64,000 nt of DNA from Okeania sp. KiyG1 (GCF_014132355.1 NZ_BLZO01000053.1:1-64000), one strand, 5' to 3'. Counted from the first letter of the stretch, positions 38,763-48,416 are shown. Program-made: numbers and translations. Notes: a model not told the origin generated them from the sequence alone.

Positions 38763-39155
38763 TTTAACTTTTTGTTTGATTAAAACTTTACTCAATTATT
38801 TTTGATTTTTTCAGAATAAATTGGTAAATATTAAGTAATCTATTTATAGATATTTTCCCTAATATTTTAACTTAAAAACGAGCAAAAGATTAGGTCAAAA
38901 TTATCCCCTTTAAAGGGAATAAAAAGTGGTCATTTTGCGCTTCGCATAACTTTCCTACGGTCATGCTACCGCAAACGTTAACTACTAGCCTATTACAGAG
39001 TAGCTCAAGCTATCGCCGACAGGTCAAATAAAATACATCGGATGAAAATCCGACTCCTCGCCTTTCATCCATCGCTTAAAAGACGATGGCTTTCATGCTC
39101 CCATGTTATTTAGGTAAGTAATTAACTCTATCTCTGAAATGACAATCTTTAATAT
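38763..39155. repeat. Spacer with hairpin repeat (39022-39115)
   Basis: The block GGTCAAATAAAATACATCGG ... TTAAAAGACGATGGCTTTCA is nearly identical to that at 26059-26150. CTTTCCTACGGTCATGCTAC and GCAAACGTTAAC near 38950 belong to the GTTTGCG/TTCCGTAGG element group. No gene is seen. Confidence 0.6.
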
Positions 39156-40499
39156 TTAAGTTAATTCCACAGGATATTCAGTTTCATCAACTTCAGAATA
39201 ATTATCTGGATCGTCAAAATCTGTATTTTGTAACTCTAATTCCTCAGCATAATTTTCTTCTTGTTCAGCTTCTTCTTGTTCAGCTAATGCTTGTTCAGCT
39301 TCTTCTTGTTCAGCTAATGCTTGCCGATGAGAAACTTCAACTGCAATTTTGCTATCTTCTTCAGCATGATCGTATTTATCAGTGTCCTTAATATCAATTT
39401 TCCAGCCAGTGAGGCGAGCGGCCAGACGCACATTTTGTCCTTCCTTACCTATAGCCAAACTAAGTTGATCCTCAGATACCAGAATATGTGCTCTTCTTTC
39501 CTCTGGATCTATTAAACGAACTTCGTCTACTCTAGCTGGACTAAGGGAATTGGAAATATAAGTTGCAGGATCTGGAGACCAGCGAATCACATCTATTTTT
39601 TCTCCCCTCAGTTCATTCACAACTACCTGAATTCTCGACCCCCTGGCACCAATACAGGCTCCGACAGGATCTACATCTCTTTCTAGAGTATCAACTGCTA
39701 TTTTAGTCCGAGGGCCAACATATCGGGATGGCGGATTTGCTTCCCTGGCTACTGCTACAATTCTTACTATCTCATCTTCAATTTCTGGGACTTCGTTTGC
39801 AAATAAATAAACCACTAAACCAGCATCTGCTCTGGATACAAGTAACTGAGGCCCACGAGTTGAACCTTCACATACTCGCTTGAGATAAACTTTGAATGTG
39901 GCATTAGCACGATAGTTATCGTTGGGTAATTGTTCTCGCTTAGGTAGTTCAGCTTCTACTTCTGGTCTACCAAAACCACTACTTGCAGATAAGATAATTG
40001 ATTGTCTTTCAAATCTTAGGACTTTGGCTTGAAGAACTTCGCCTTCTAAATCTTGAAATTCTTCTTGAATCATCTTGCGCTGCTGGTCCCGTAGTTTTTG
40101 AGCTAATACTTGTTTGGTCTGGATAGCAGCCATACGACCAAATTCATTTTGTTCTGGTGTGACGTCTAAGAATACGGCATCATTTAACTGGGCTTCTTGA
40201 GCCACCTTTTTAACTTCTTCCAGAGCTATGTGGTGGTCTGGATTGGTTACTTCTTCAACAATGGTTTTAGTGGCCAATACTCGAAATCCTTCTTCTTCTA
40301 CATCTAACTCTACTTCAAAGTTGTCAAAGTAATCATCTGTGAAATGAATTCCATCTAGACGTTGAGTACGTCGGTAGCGTTCATATCCTTTTAGCAGAGC
40401 TTCTCGTAAAGCAGCTTGAACTGCTTGTTTTGGTAAATTGCGCTCTTTACTAATACCTTCGATCATATCTTTAAGTCCAGGCAAATTGACCATTGACAT
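39156..40499 (-). CDS. nusA: Transcription termination/antitermination factor NusA
   Basis: A 447-residue protein. The N-terminal RNA-polymerase-binding domain has MIEGISKERNLPKQAVQAAL and VLATKTIVEEV; the S1 domain is near 130-200; the KH domains follow with DPVGACIGARGSRIQVVVNE and LSLAIGKEGQNVRLAARLTG. The tail after KIDIKDTDKYDH is acidic and contains a short Glu/Ala repeat (QALAEQEEAEQ twice), in place of the acidic repeats of enterobacteria. It acts in pausing, termination and antitermination. It lies downstream of rimP, 331 bp away. Two start ATGs are possible (40499 and 40493). Confidence 0.96.
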   Translation of the reverse strand: MSMVNLPGLKDMIEGISKERNLPKQAVQAALREALLKGYERYRRTQRLDGIHFTDDYFDNFEVELDVEEEGFRVLATKTIVEEVTNPDHHIALEEVKKVAQEAQLNDAVFLDVTPEQNEFGRMAAIQTKQVLAQKLRDQQRKMIQEEFQDLEGEVLQAKVLRFERQSIILSASSGFGRPEVEAELPKREQLPNDNYRANATFKVYLKRVCEGSTRGPQLLVSRADAGLVVYLFANEVPEIEDEIVRIVAVAREANPPSRYVGPRTKIAVDTLERDVDPVGACIGARGSRIQVVVNELRGEKIDVIRWSPDPATYISNSLSPARVDEVRLIDPEERRAHILVSEDQLSLAIGKEGQNVRLAARLTGWKIDIKDTDKYDHAEEDSKIAVEVSHRQALAEQEEAEQALAEQEEAEQEENYAEELELQNTDFDDPDNYSEVDETEYPVELT

Positions 40500-40830
40500 A
40501 ATTTTTTATCCTCTATTTTTCTAAATTTTTGTACTGTGAGGCGAGTTTTTTTCATCCTTGTGAAATTAGGATATTAATAATTTGGGTATTCAAGTGAAGT
40601 AGTTTTTGTTTTTTCGAGAGCTTAAACTTTGAGAATTGAAACAACAAGTAAAGAGGGACAAGTATAGAGTGTTATCTTTGACTTGATATCCAGTTATGAA
40701 ACTATGGGAATTTGAAATTCTTTTTAGTTGTTGATTTTGGTTGTTGATATTTAAGCCTGACGAGCAATCAAAAAATCAATTTAAGACCTTAATTAATATT
40801 TGTTCTTTAATATTTTCTAGTGTCATTTAA
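40500..40830. other. rimP-nusA spacer
   Basis: A 331-bp AT-rich gap, unusually long for this gene pair. I see no repeat family, no terminator and no gene in it. Confidence 0.5.
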
Positions 40831-41292
40831 TTACTTTCCTTCCTGTAATTCAACAGTCATAGTTAGAGAGCGTGGAATAGTCACTTGTCGTCCTTTTTGG
40901 TTAATATAAATTGCTGTTGGATCGCGACCAACCAGTTGTCCTGTCCACTGATTTTTACCTTTATATGGTTCGGAAGTATTAACAATTACGCTAAACCCTT
41001 TAAAGGCAATAAAATCTCGGTCATTATCTAAAAATTTAGAAATACCAGGACTGGATATTTCTAGTAGATATGGTTCAGCAATAATATTTGCTGCATCTAG
41101 TGATTCTTCTATGGCATGGCTCATCCGTTCACAATCATCTAAACCTGTGTCTTGATGAAGGTTCCGAATGTCCAAACGTAGCACTGGAGGATGCTGATTT
41201 GTATGAAATACTGCTCCTACTAATTCCAATCCTAGGGACTCGGCAATAGGGGTAGCAAATTTGATAATTTGTGGTATTAATGGATGACTCAT
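40831..41292 (-). CDS. rimP: Ribosome maturation factor RimP
   Basis: About 153 residues from the ATG at 41292 ([20 protein letters not shown]); an upstream open stretch reading CICP runs through a terminator hairpin and is not coding. Motifs: [46 protein letters not shown] and [12 protein letters not shown]. It assists 30S assembly. It is the first gene of the rimP-nusA-ylxR-infB set and lies directly behind a structured leader with an intrinsic terminator, so its expression probably depends on read-through. Confidence 0.95.
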   Translation of the reverse strand: MSHPLIPQIIKFATPIAESLGLELVGAVFHTNQHPPVLRLDIRNLHQDTGLDDCERMSHAIEESLDAANIIAEPYLLEISSPGISKFLDNDRDFIAFKGFSVIVNTSEPYKGKNQWTGQLVGRDPTAIYINQKGRQVTIPRSLTMTVELQEGK

Positions 41293-41306
41293 AGGACAAA
41301 TGCAAC

Positions 41307-41329
41307 AAAAAAAGTGGGCTTCACCCACT
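41307..41329 (-). terminator. Intrinsic terminator 15 nt upstream of the rimP start
   Basis: On the minus strand AGTGGG-TGAAG-CCCACT is followed by TTTTTTT. The T-run ends only 15 nt before the rimP ATG and overlaps the place where a ribosome site would be, which is the layout of an attenuator. Confidence 0.8.
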
Positions 41330-41587
41330 CCCCGTTAACAACTGTTAACATTAACTTAAATCCTTGACACCTTCTAAAAATCTAGACAATCCTACCTAGA
41401 CACGCTCTTCATAGGTGACTAAAAGCGATTTTCTGACTCACCCGTCCATAAGTCTACTGGCAAAGAAGGCTGATGTTCCGCTCAAGCACATTGAGTTTAG
41501 GATTCCCTCTGGGGTTTTCATCCTTATGAAAAGTCGAGTGCAAAACACTCCATAATCGTTGCTAAAATCCTCTGGTCTTAGCAGACA
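41330..41587 (-). ncRNA. Structured leader RNA or small RNA upstream of rimP
   Basis: A TATTAT box (41594-41599) with an upstream GTTTTTACG suggests a promoter firing near 41587. The minus-strand RNA then shows many short perfect stems: GCTAA/TTAGC, GAGTG-TTTTG-CACTC, TTTTCAT-AAGG-ATGAAAA, CTCAA-TGTGC-TTGAG, GGTGA/TCACC and TCTAG/CTAGA, and a GTTAACAGTTGTTAAC palindrome, then the terminator at 41307-41329. G+C is higher than in other spacers. I cannot assign it to an Rfam family from memory. It is either a cis-acting leader of the rimP operon or an independent small RNA. A 27-codon frame (41438-41521, MKTPEGILNSMCLSGTSAFF at its start) lies inside, without a good ribosome site. Confidence 0.55.
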
Positions 41588-41599
41588 TAAGTGATAATA

Positions 41600-42282
41600 A
41601 CACAAATTAATGGCGTAAAAACATGGACATTTTTATAGATATAAGTCTTGTATAGTCTATGTTTTAAAGTTAAATTATCTCAATAGTTGCCCAGATTTCT
41701 GGAGACAAAATACTATATTTAACTATATCTGACTATATTTGTTTACAACCTTTATTATACAAGTTTAGAATCGGGATAGGTTTTCCCTACTTCTTAGTTC
41801 TATTAAACTATTAGTCTTTATCCATATCATATTTTTTATTTATAAGCAAGTGAATTTTTTCTCCTATTGCAATTAAATTTTTATACCATTTCACTTTTAA
41901 GGATGTCATTTCAGTTATCAGTTATTAGTTATCAGTACCTCTCTCTGCTTGTTTGCGCAGCATGACCTAGGAAAGTCAGAGGCTTGAAATAATTGAAAAT
42001 AACTTGATTTTCTCTTGGTCGATTAGATATGGCGAGGAAACCCGCTCTTGACAGAGCCGCTCCTAATTGCGCCATCTCTCGACCGCTTTTTCATCCCCTT
42101 GTAGAGCGGTAGCTCGCGGCGCAGCCAAGGGGAGACTATTGACCTTATTTTTTGGTTACAAATAGTTTCAAAATTATAATGCCAAATAATCCGTTGAAAG
42201 TATTGAAACTTCAAAGTTTTCTGTCTATTAAATCTTATCTTTTAACTTTTAACTTTTAACTTTTGACTTCCGTGAAACGGTA
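41600..42282. repeat. Spacer with partial family 1 copy (about 42008-42170)
   Basis: The family 1 piece contains the cassette TTCTCTTGGTCGATTAGATA ... CTCTCGACCGC and an extra GAGCGGTAGCTCGCGGCGCAG. ATCAGTTATTAGTTATCAGT lies near 41916 and (AACTTTT)n at 42240. No gene is seen. Confidence 0.5.
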
Positions 42283-43731
42283 TTAGTTTATATTATTTTG
42301 GGTTTGATTAGCTTTAAGCTGCATTTGTCTGGTTTGTTCTAATATTTTCTCGACATCTTCGTCACTCATCCGCATTACATAGTTAATTTTTACTTCTTCA
42401 AGAAAGGCTGATACTAAGGATTGAAGTTCTTCTAATGTGTGTTCTTGTTGTAATTCTGTACTTAGTGCTTTACCGAAGTTTTGAACTAGCTGGTTAGATA
42501 ATTTTGTTCCTACTGGATCTGCCATTGCTATTTTAACTGTTTCATAAGCATTTTGCGGTCCTTCAGTAGCAAGATTGGATAATTCTTGAACTAATCTTTC
42601 TGATAGTTGATTTGCTAAATTTTCTACTCCTGGTATTTGTTGAAATCTCTGAAAAACTGGTGATTCTTCTACTATTTTCTCTACACTGTAACGGATTAGA
42701 GCTTCTATATCTGGTTGTAATTGAGGTATGACTTTACAAACAGTTACTTGTACTAATCTTGTAGCGATCGCTTCGATTTCATTAATGTTATTTAGATCGA
42801 TATAAGTTTTGTCTTGAGAGGAAAATATTTGCTTTGCTAATTCTCCTGTTTTGACGTCTTTTTGCACCTGATTAATTACTTGCATTATTACTACTTCTGT
42901 TAGTTCTTGAGCAATGGAAGCAAGAAAACCTCGGCTAGCTTGTGCCCTAATTGTTTCAAGGTTAATAATTTGAGCATCATTGAGGCGAATTGTTACAGGA
43001 ATTATCCGTAAAATCTGTAGAAATGGTAATAGCAGAAAAATGTCATACCAACGCCATAGGGTTGCTTCTGGCCAATTGACACTTGGATAACGACGACTAA
43101 TTAAAAATGTTCTGCCTAGAAATTCAATACCAAATATCACAATGAATGGTAGATCAATAATGCCAAAATAATCAGTTAATCCTCCACTTTCACCAATGCC
43201 ACGATAATAATTTTTAGCAATTAGTGGTTGAATTTCTGTTTCAAACCAATTTAGTTCTTCAATCAATTCATTTTGTGTTAAGTATTCTTTACTCCAGAAG
43301 GTTTTAAATGATTCTTTTGCAGAATCTTCTGAATTAGGAATTCTATCCCTGATTCTATTTTTTATTTTTTCTAAAGATCCACTTTTGTTGGCAACTGCGA
43401 AAGGATTTTGATCGATCATTTCTGCACTAAGTTCTCGTAATTCTGCCAACTCTTCTTGTACTATTAAAGAATCAGCACCTTGAGAAATTTGATTTTTCAA
43501 CTCTTGAAGGTGAGTTAAGTATTTTTCTGTATCTCTGTTAGGTTCAATTCCTTTTATTGGGTCGTATTTTTCTGTGAGTATTGGGAAATGCTCAAAATAA
43601 AAATCACGAAAGGTAATATAGGTCATGTTAAATAGCACTAGAATAAAATTTACTAGGACTAAAAGTGCCATGATTCTTTCAAATATTGGAACTTTGCGAG
43701 TTTTCCGGCGGATATATTTTGTAGTTGCCAT
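42283..43731 (-). CDS. Conserved membrane protein of unknown function
   Basis: A 482-residue protein. An N-terminal helix (MALLVLVNFILVLFNMTYIT, about 21-40) is followed by an acidic extracytoplasmic-like helical region (45-180), then a hydrophobic stretch (YFGIIDLPFIVIFGIEFLGR) and another (WYDIFLLLPFLQILRIIPVT). A long C-terminal region of amphipathic helices (270-470) completes it. The layout of the central helices with RTFLISRRYP recalls a voltage-sensor/ion-channel-like pair, but I cannot name the family. The start is the ATG at 43731. It stands alone. Confidence 0.7.
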   Translation of the reverse strand: MATTKYIRRKTRKVPIFERIMALLVLVNFILVLFNMTYITFRDFYFEHFPILTEKYDPIKGIEPNRDTEKYLTHLQELKNQISQGADSLIVQEELAELRELSAEMIDQNPFAVANKSGSLEKIKNRIRDRIPNSEDSAKESFKTFWSKEYLTQNELIEELNWFETEIQPLIAKNYYRGIGESGGLTDYFGIIDLPFIVIFGIEFLGRTFLISRRYPSVNWPEATLWRWYDIFLLLPFLQILRIIPVTIRLNDAQIINLETIRAQASRGFLASIAQELTEVVIMQVINQVQKDVKTGELAKQIFSSQDKTYIDLNNINEIEAIATRLVQVTVCKVIPQLQPDIEALIRYSVEKIVEESPVFQRFQQIPGVENLANQLSERLVQELSNLATEGPQNAYETVKIAMADPVGTKLSNQLVQNFGKALSTELQQEHTLEELQSLVSAFLEEVKINYVMRMSDEDVEKILEQTRQMQLKANQTQNNIN

Positions 43732-43761
43732 TGATGATTTATTTGAAATGACTAATGACTA

Positions 43762-44113
43762 TATTCAACAATTAATAATTAATAATTAATAATTACCTCT
43801 CCTTTTTTGGTCAATTGGATATGGCGCAGGTTTCCTCGCTATCCCACCCTACTGGATTGTTTCACCTAAAATAGTACATTAGCTTTTTTCGTAACCCCCC
43901 AATTCCCCTCCACCGGAGGGGTTAGGGGTGGGTTCCCATCACCCCATTTTCTAATGCAACATTTAAGATGAAACAGTCCACTACGGGAAGCTACGCTTTT
44001 TCCTAGGTCATGCTCCGCAAACATGTCGCGTAGCGTTAACGTAGTTATGCGAAGCAAAACGACCGCTTGTTTCTCATTTAAAGGAGAGGCTTTGAACCTT
44101 AATTATTCGATAA
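43762..44113 (-). repeat. Family 1 copy with cassette and nested family 3 element (43851-43984)
   Basis: The outer element runs from ATTCAACAATTAATAATT to GGAGAGGCTTTGAACCTTAA. Within its cassette a family 3 element (GGATTGTTTCACC ... GATGAAACAGTCCACTAC) is inserted at the CACCCTAC text. After it comes AAGCTACGCTTTTTCCTAGG ... AGCGTTAACGTAGTTATGCG, which is repeated almost exactly at 57530-57605. Confidence 0.7.
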
Positions 44114-44209
44114 TAGCAGGTAGGGCGCGGACATAGACTAAGGACGATCCTAATTCAGGGGAAATGTTTTTCCGGCATTGCTGAATTAAGGTATGAAAGT
44201 AGGTTTATC
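44114..44209. other. Short spacer
   Basis: No features are recognised between the family 1 copy and the TnpB-type ends. Confidence 0.4.
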
Positions 44210-44541
44210 TCAACGTTGGTTGAAGACCCGCGCTCTCCCGTTGGCGGAGGATGGTGGCGGCAGCTATTAGGGGAGCGTCGGGATGTTTGCGCAGCATTCC
44301 GCAGGAAAAACCAATCAATAAGAGCGGTTCTTACAATAGTGTGCTATCCTAAATAGGATAAGGCTGCTGGGCTAGCAGTGTCAGTCTGTGGAGCGCGCCT
44401 TTAGACCGAAAAGAGGTTCGGCCTCGGAGGCTGGTGCTATGTTAGCGCAGCTCCTCTGTCAAGAGGCAGCAGAAAGTCCCTATCAGTGATGGAGCGGGAA
44501 TCCTGCGCTGTCACGCAAGTGCAGCGTCGGGAGGATGTCAA
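44210..44541 (+). mobile_element. Stand-alone TnpB-element ends without tnpB
   Basis: The left edge CTCAACGTTGGTTGAAG with a hairpin (CCCGCGCTCTCCCG ... GGGGAGCGTCGGGATG) is interrupted by the GTTTGCGCAGCATTCCGCAG element. The right edge is GCAGCGTCGGGAGGATGTCA. The interior shares GCTGGGCTAGCAG and GGAGCGCGCCTTTAGACCGA with 31607-31866 in opposite orientation. It is a second member of this non-autonomous, guide-end-only type. Confidence 0.65.
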
Positions 44542-44887
44542 AGGAAATAGGGAACACCGGAGGAGGGAACAGGGAACAGTTAAAAAGTTAGCATCACAGA
44601 CAGAATAAAATAATTGCATAAAAATCACTCTAACAAATATAAATTCTATTCTCCTTTCCTAATAACTATTCTCGACTCCCTCTTTTGGTGGAGATGTCTA
44701 AATTATTCAGGACTTACGCAGACTCTCAGGCAATACGCTATCTGTAGAGGGCAAATGCCATTTGCCCCTACTACATAAGGTGGTTCTGCGTAAGTCCTGA
44801 TTATTATTATTTTTACTTCTCCCCCACTCCCCTACTCCCCTACTCCCCTACTCCTCCACTCCCTCACTCCCTCACTCCTCTACTCCC
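44542..44887. repeat. Spacer with family 4 repeat (44708-44800) and C-rich tract
   Basis: The ends are CAGGACTTACGCA and TGCGTAAGTCCTGA, with the palindrome GGCAAATGCCATTTGCC inside. A CTCCCCTACTCCCCTACT-type tract (44817-44907) extends into the 3' end of the malic enzyme gene. Confidence 0.7.
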
Positions 44888-46276
44888 TTACTCCCCTACT
44901 CCTTCTTGGCGAGCTGCATGGGCCACTGCACTGGCGACAGCAGTAGCTACCCTACTATCAAAGACAGAAGGTACAATATGTTCTTTATCTAGGTCTGAAG
45001 CTTTGACTAATGAGGCGATCGCTCTAGCAGCTTCTAAATACATTGTAGATGTGAGGGTAGTGGCCCGACAATCTAAGGCACCGCGAAATATACCGGGAAA
45101 TGCCAAAACATTATTAATTTGATTTGGGTAATCACTGCGACCTGTGGCCATAACTGCCACATCTCCTTTAACTAACTCTGGTTGTATTTCAGGAATGGGA
45201 TTAGCCATAGCAAATACTATAGGGTCCTTGGCCATAGAGCGTACCATTTCTGGGGTAACAACCCCTGGAGCACTCACACCTAAAAATACATCAGCGTCTA
45301 CCAAAGCATCTGCTAGAGTACCTGAAGATTCAACAGCAAATTCTTGTTTTTCTGGGTTTAAACCTGTACGACCTTTTGATACTATACCTTTAGAGTCACA
45401 TAACCAAATTTTATTAGTCCCTGCTTTGCGTAACAAACGAGCGATCGCTATTCCTGCAGCACCAGCTCCATTAATTACAATACGAATATCTTCTATAGAT
45501 TTTTTGACCAACTTTAAAGCATTAATCAACGCAGCTAAACTAACTATTGCAGTACCGTGTTGGTCGTCGTGAAATACTGGAATGTCTAATATTTGGCGTA
45601 GTTTGGCTTCTATTTCAAAACAACGAGGGGCAGCAATATCTTCTAAGTTGACTCCTCCAAATACAGGAGCAATATTTTTAACTGTTTCGATAATAGCATC
45701 AGTGTCTTGAGTTGCTAGACAGATAGGAAAGGCGTCTACTCCAGCAAATTCTTTGAATAGCATTGCTTTACCTTCCATTACTGGTAAAGCTCCTCCTGGA
45801 CCTAGATTACCTAGTCCTAAAACTGCACTACCATCTGTAACAATGGCAACTGTATTTTGTTTAATAGTGAGTTTATAGATTTGTTCGGGGTCTTCTGCAA
45901 TTGCTTTGGATATTCTGCCTACTCCTGGGGTGTAGGCCATTGATAGGTCAGATTGAGACTTTAATGGTATTTTACCTTGAACTGCTATTTTACCACCACG
46001 ATGTAAATTGAAGGTTCTGTCGTAGACATCAACTACTTTGATTTCTGTCAATGCTTTAACCGCTTGGACAATTTTCTCGGCGTGTTCGGTACTATAGGCA
46101 TCGACTGTAATTTCTCTGAGTGTAATTCGGCGACTTTGCTCTAGTAAGTTAATGTGGCCTATATTACCTCCTTCTGATGCGATGGCTTGAGTGACGCTGG
46201 CCAACATTCCGGTGCGGTTAGGAGTTTCGAGGCGAATTGTGAGACTAAATGAAGGATTAGGTGTTAGTTGTACCAT
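44888..46276 (-). CDS. NAD(P)-dependent malic enzyme with N-terminal ACT domain
   Basis: A 462-residue protein. Residues 1-85 form an ACT domain (LTIRLETPNRTGMLASVTQA, GGNIGHINLLEQSRRITLRE) for allosteric control. Residues 90-460 are malic enzyme: MAYTPGVGRIS, TDGSAVLGLGNLGPGGALPV, MEGKAMLFKEFAGVDAFPIC, PVFHDDQHGTAIV and NGAGAAGIAIARLL for the nucleotide. It converts malate to pyruvate and CO2. The last codons (RQEGVGE and stop) are read from a GGAGTAGGGGAGTAAGGG repeat tract, so the natural C-terminus may have been replaced by repeat DNA. The start is the ATG at 46276. Confidence 0.92.
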   Translation of the reverse strand: MVQLTPNPSFSLTIRLETPNRTGMLASVTQAIASEGGNIGHINLLEQSRRITLREITVDAYSTEHAEKIVQAVKALTEIKVVDVYDRTFNLHRGGKIAVQGKIPLKSQSDLSMAYTPGVGRISKAIAEDPEQIYKLTIKQNTVAIVTDGSAVLGLGNLGPGGALPVMEGKAMLFKEFAGVDAFPICLATQDTDAIIETVKNIAPVFGGVNLEDIAAPRCFEIEAKLRQILDIPVFHDDQHGTAIVSLAALINALKLVKKSIEDIRIVINGAGAAGIAIARLLRKAGTNKIWLCDSKGIVSKGRTGLNPEKQEFAVESSGTLADALVDADVFLGVSAPGVVTPEMVRSMAKDPIVFAMANPIPEIQPELVKGDVAVMATGRSDYPNQINNVLAFPGIFRGALDCRATTLTSTMYLEAARAIASLVKASDLDKEHIVPSVFDSRVATAVASAVAHAARQEGVGE

Positions 46277-46859
46277 TTTAGGTTTGTTCTAGGTTTTGAG
46301 TTCTAGATTTTAGTATTATCGTAGTTAATGTTAAGTGTGATTTAGCATTTTTTGGGTTTAATCAGGATTTTCTTCATTTCTTCATTTATGGTTTTTCTAT
46401 CTATAAAGCAGTCACTATTATTTATCTTGAGTTATAGAATGGCTGAAACAATAGAATTTCAAGAATTAACCTTCTCTACTAGATAATTAAGAGACTGAAT
46501 AGTGAAGTAAATCTAAAAAAGAGGACAGGTAGTAGGTTGGTGGGAATACTCAATTATACACAACTATTAAGCACAAAAAAAATCGTCTAACAATGTTGAC
46601 TAAAATATAGTTATTCTCCAAGAGTAGGGAACGGGGAACAGGGAACGGGGAAGAATAAAAAACGAGTATATATGAATATGATAACTGGCATATTCTATGT
46701 TTTCAAATAATGCCTCAATTATCATAATTTATTCCTAATTTATATATAAAATAGATAATATTAAGGTTGCTACAAGTTGTAAATTAATGAAGAATATTAG
46801 GATATGGAATTATGAAATTTGAAAATATTTATTGGGTTTTATTTTATCCAAAATACTCT
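46277..46859. other. AT-rich spacer
   Basis: No gene is seen. A GAACGGGGAACAGGGAACGG tract lies near 46628. Confidence 0.45.
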
Positions 46860-48330
46860 TGAAATTTGCCGATTTTTGGAAATGGAAATTATGACTGTTT
46901 GATGTCAAAAGTATGTGAAGCTGGATTAATATTTCTGGGCTGATATATTTTACTCAGTCATAGTGAAAAAATTCACTAAATTTTCTAGGGTTGGAAGTTG
47001 AATATTAGTTTCTATCTTTAGAGAGGTTAAATATAGTTGGAAAATTTCCTGATTTTTGGGGAGAGGAAAAATTGGAAATGGAAATTATGACTGTTTGATG
47101 TCAGAAGTATGTGAAGCTGGATTAATATTTCTGGGCTGATATATTTTACTCAGTCATAGTGAAAAAATTCACTAAATTTTCTAGGGTTGGAAGTTGAATA
47201 TTAGTTTCTATCTTTAGAGAGGTTAAATATAGTTGGAAAATTTCCTGATTTTTGGGGAGAGGAAAAATTGGAAATGGAAATTATGACTGTTTGATGTCAG
47301 AAGTATGTGAAGCTGGATTAATATTTTTTGGCTGATATATTCTACTCAGTCATAGTGAAAAAATTCACTAAATTCTCTAGAGGTGGAAGTTGAATATTAG
47401 TTTCTATCTTTAGAGAGGTTAAATATAGTTGGAAAATTTCCTGATTTTTGGGGAGAGGAAAAATTGGAAATGGAAATTATGACTGTTTGATGTCAAAAGT
47501 ATGTGAAGCTGGATTAATATTTCTGGGCTGATATATTTTACTCAGTCATAGTGAAAAAATTCACTAAATTCTCTAGGGTTGGAAGTTGAATATTAGTTTC
47601 TATCTTTAGAGAGGTTAAATATAGTTGGAAAATTTCCTGATTTTTGGGGAGAGGAAAAATTGGAAATGGAAATTATGACTGTTTGATGTCAGAAGTATGT
47701 GAAGCTGGATTAATATTTTTTGGCTGATATATTCTACTCAGTCATAGTGAAAAAAGTTACTAGATTCTCTAGGGTTGAACGCTGAATATTAGTTTCTATC
47801 TTGAGATAAGGGAGGTGAAAAATACTCTTGAAATTTCCTGATTTTTGGGGAGCTGAATATTAGTTTCTATCTTTAGAGAAGGGAGGTGAAAAATAGTTGG
47901 AAAATTTCCTGATTTTTGGGGGGAGGAAAAATTGGAAATGGAAATTATGACTGTTTGATGTCAGAAGTATGTGAAGCTGGATTAATATTTTTTGGCTGAT
48001 ATATTCTACTCAGTCATAGTGAAAAAATTCACTAAATTCTCTAGAGGTGGAAGTTGAATATTAGTTTCTATCTTTAGAGAGGTTAAATATAGTTGGAAAA
48101 TTTCCTGATTTTTGGGGAGAGGAAAAATTGGAAATGGAAATTATGACTGTTTGATGTCAAAAGTATGTGAAGCTGGATTAATATTTTTGGCTGATATATT
48201 TTACTCAGTCATAGTGAAAAAAATTCACTAAATTTTCTAGGGTTGGAAGTTGAATATTAGTTTCTATCTTTAGAGAGGTTAAATATAGTTGGAAAATTTC
48301 CTGATTTTTGGGGAGAGGAAAAAGCTGAAG
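46860..48330 (+). repeat. Tandem array, seven units of 196 bp
   Basis: The text GACTGTTTGATGTC occurs at 46893, 47089, 47285, 47481, 47677, 47949 and 48145. All steps are 196 bp except one of 272 bp, where a 76-bp partial duplication (AGCTGAATATTAGTTTCTAT) is inserted. Each unit includes a stem TAGTGAA-AAAA-TTCACTA and CCTGATTTTTGGGGA. The unit length is not a multiple of three and stops occur in all frames, so it is not coding. No repeat family found elsewhere in the window matches it. Confidence 0.9.
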
Positions 48331-48416
48331 TTAGTAATTATGAAAATGTGGTGATTCCTAGTAACTTTAATGTGCCACTAAACATAGGGTCAAAATTTGG
48401 CGAATTTTATCGATAA
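48331..48416 (+). other. Possible C-terminal gene remnant joined to the array
   Basis: After the last unit one frame reads AEVSNYENVVIPSNFNVPLN and IGSKFGEFYR to a TAA at 48414-48416. It has the look of a protein C-terminus, but no upstream exon-length frame exists because the 196-bp array replaces it. The call is weak. Confidence 0.3.

Noticed and set aside
41330-41587. Known RNA such as RNase P RNA, tmRNA or SRP RNA
   Set aside because: The leader lacks their invariant motifs as I know them; I could not match 6S RNA either, but I cannot exclude it without a covariance search.
46860-48330. CRISPR array
   Set aside because: The whole 196-bp unit is repeated, with no short repeat alternating with unique spacers, and no cas gene is in the window.
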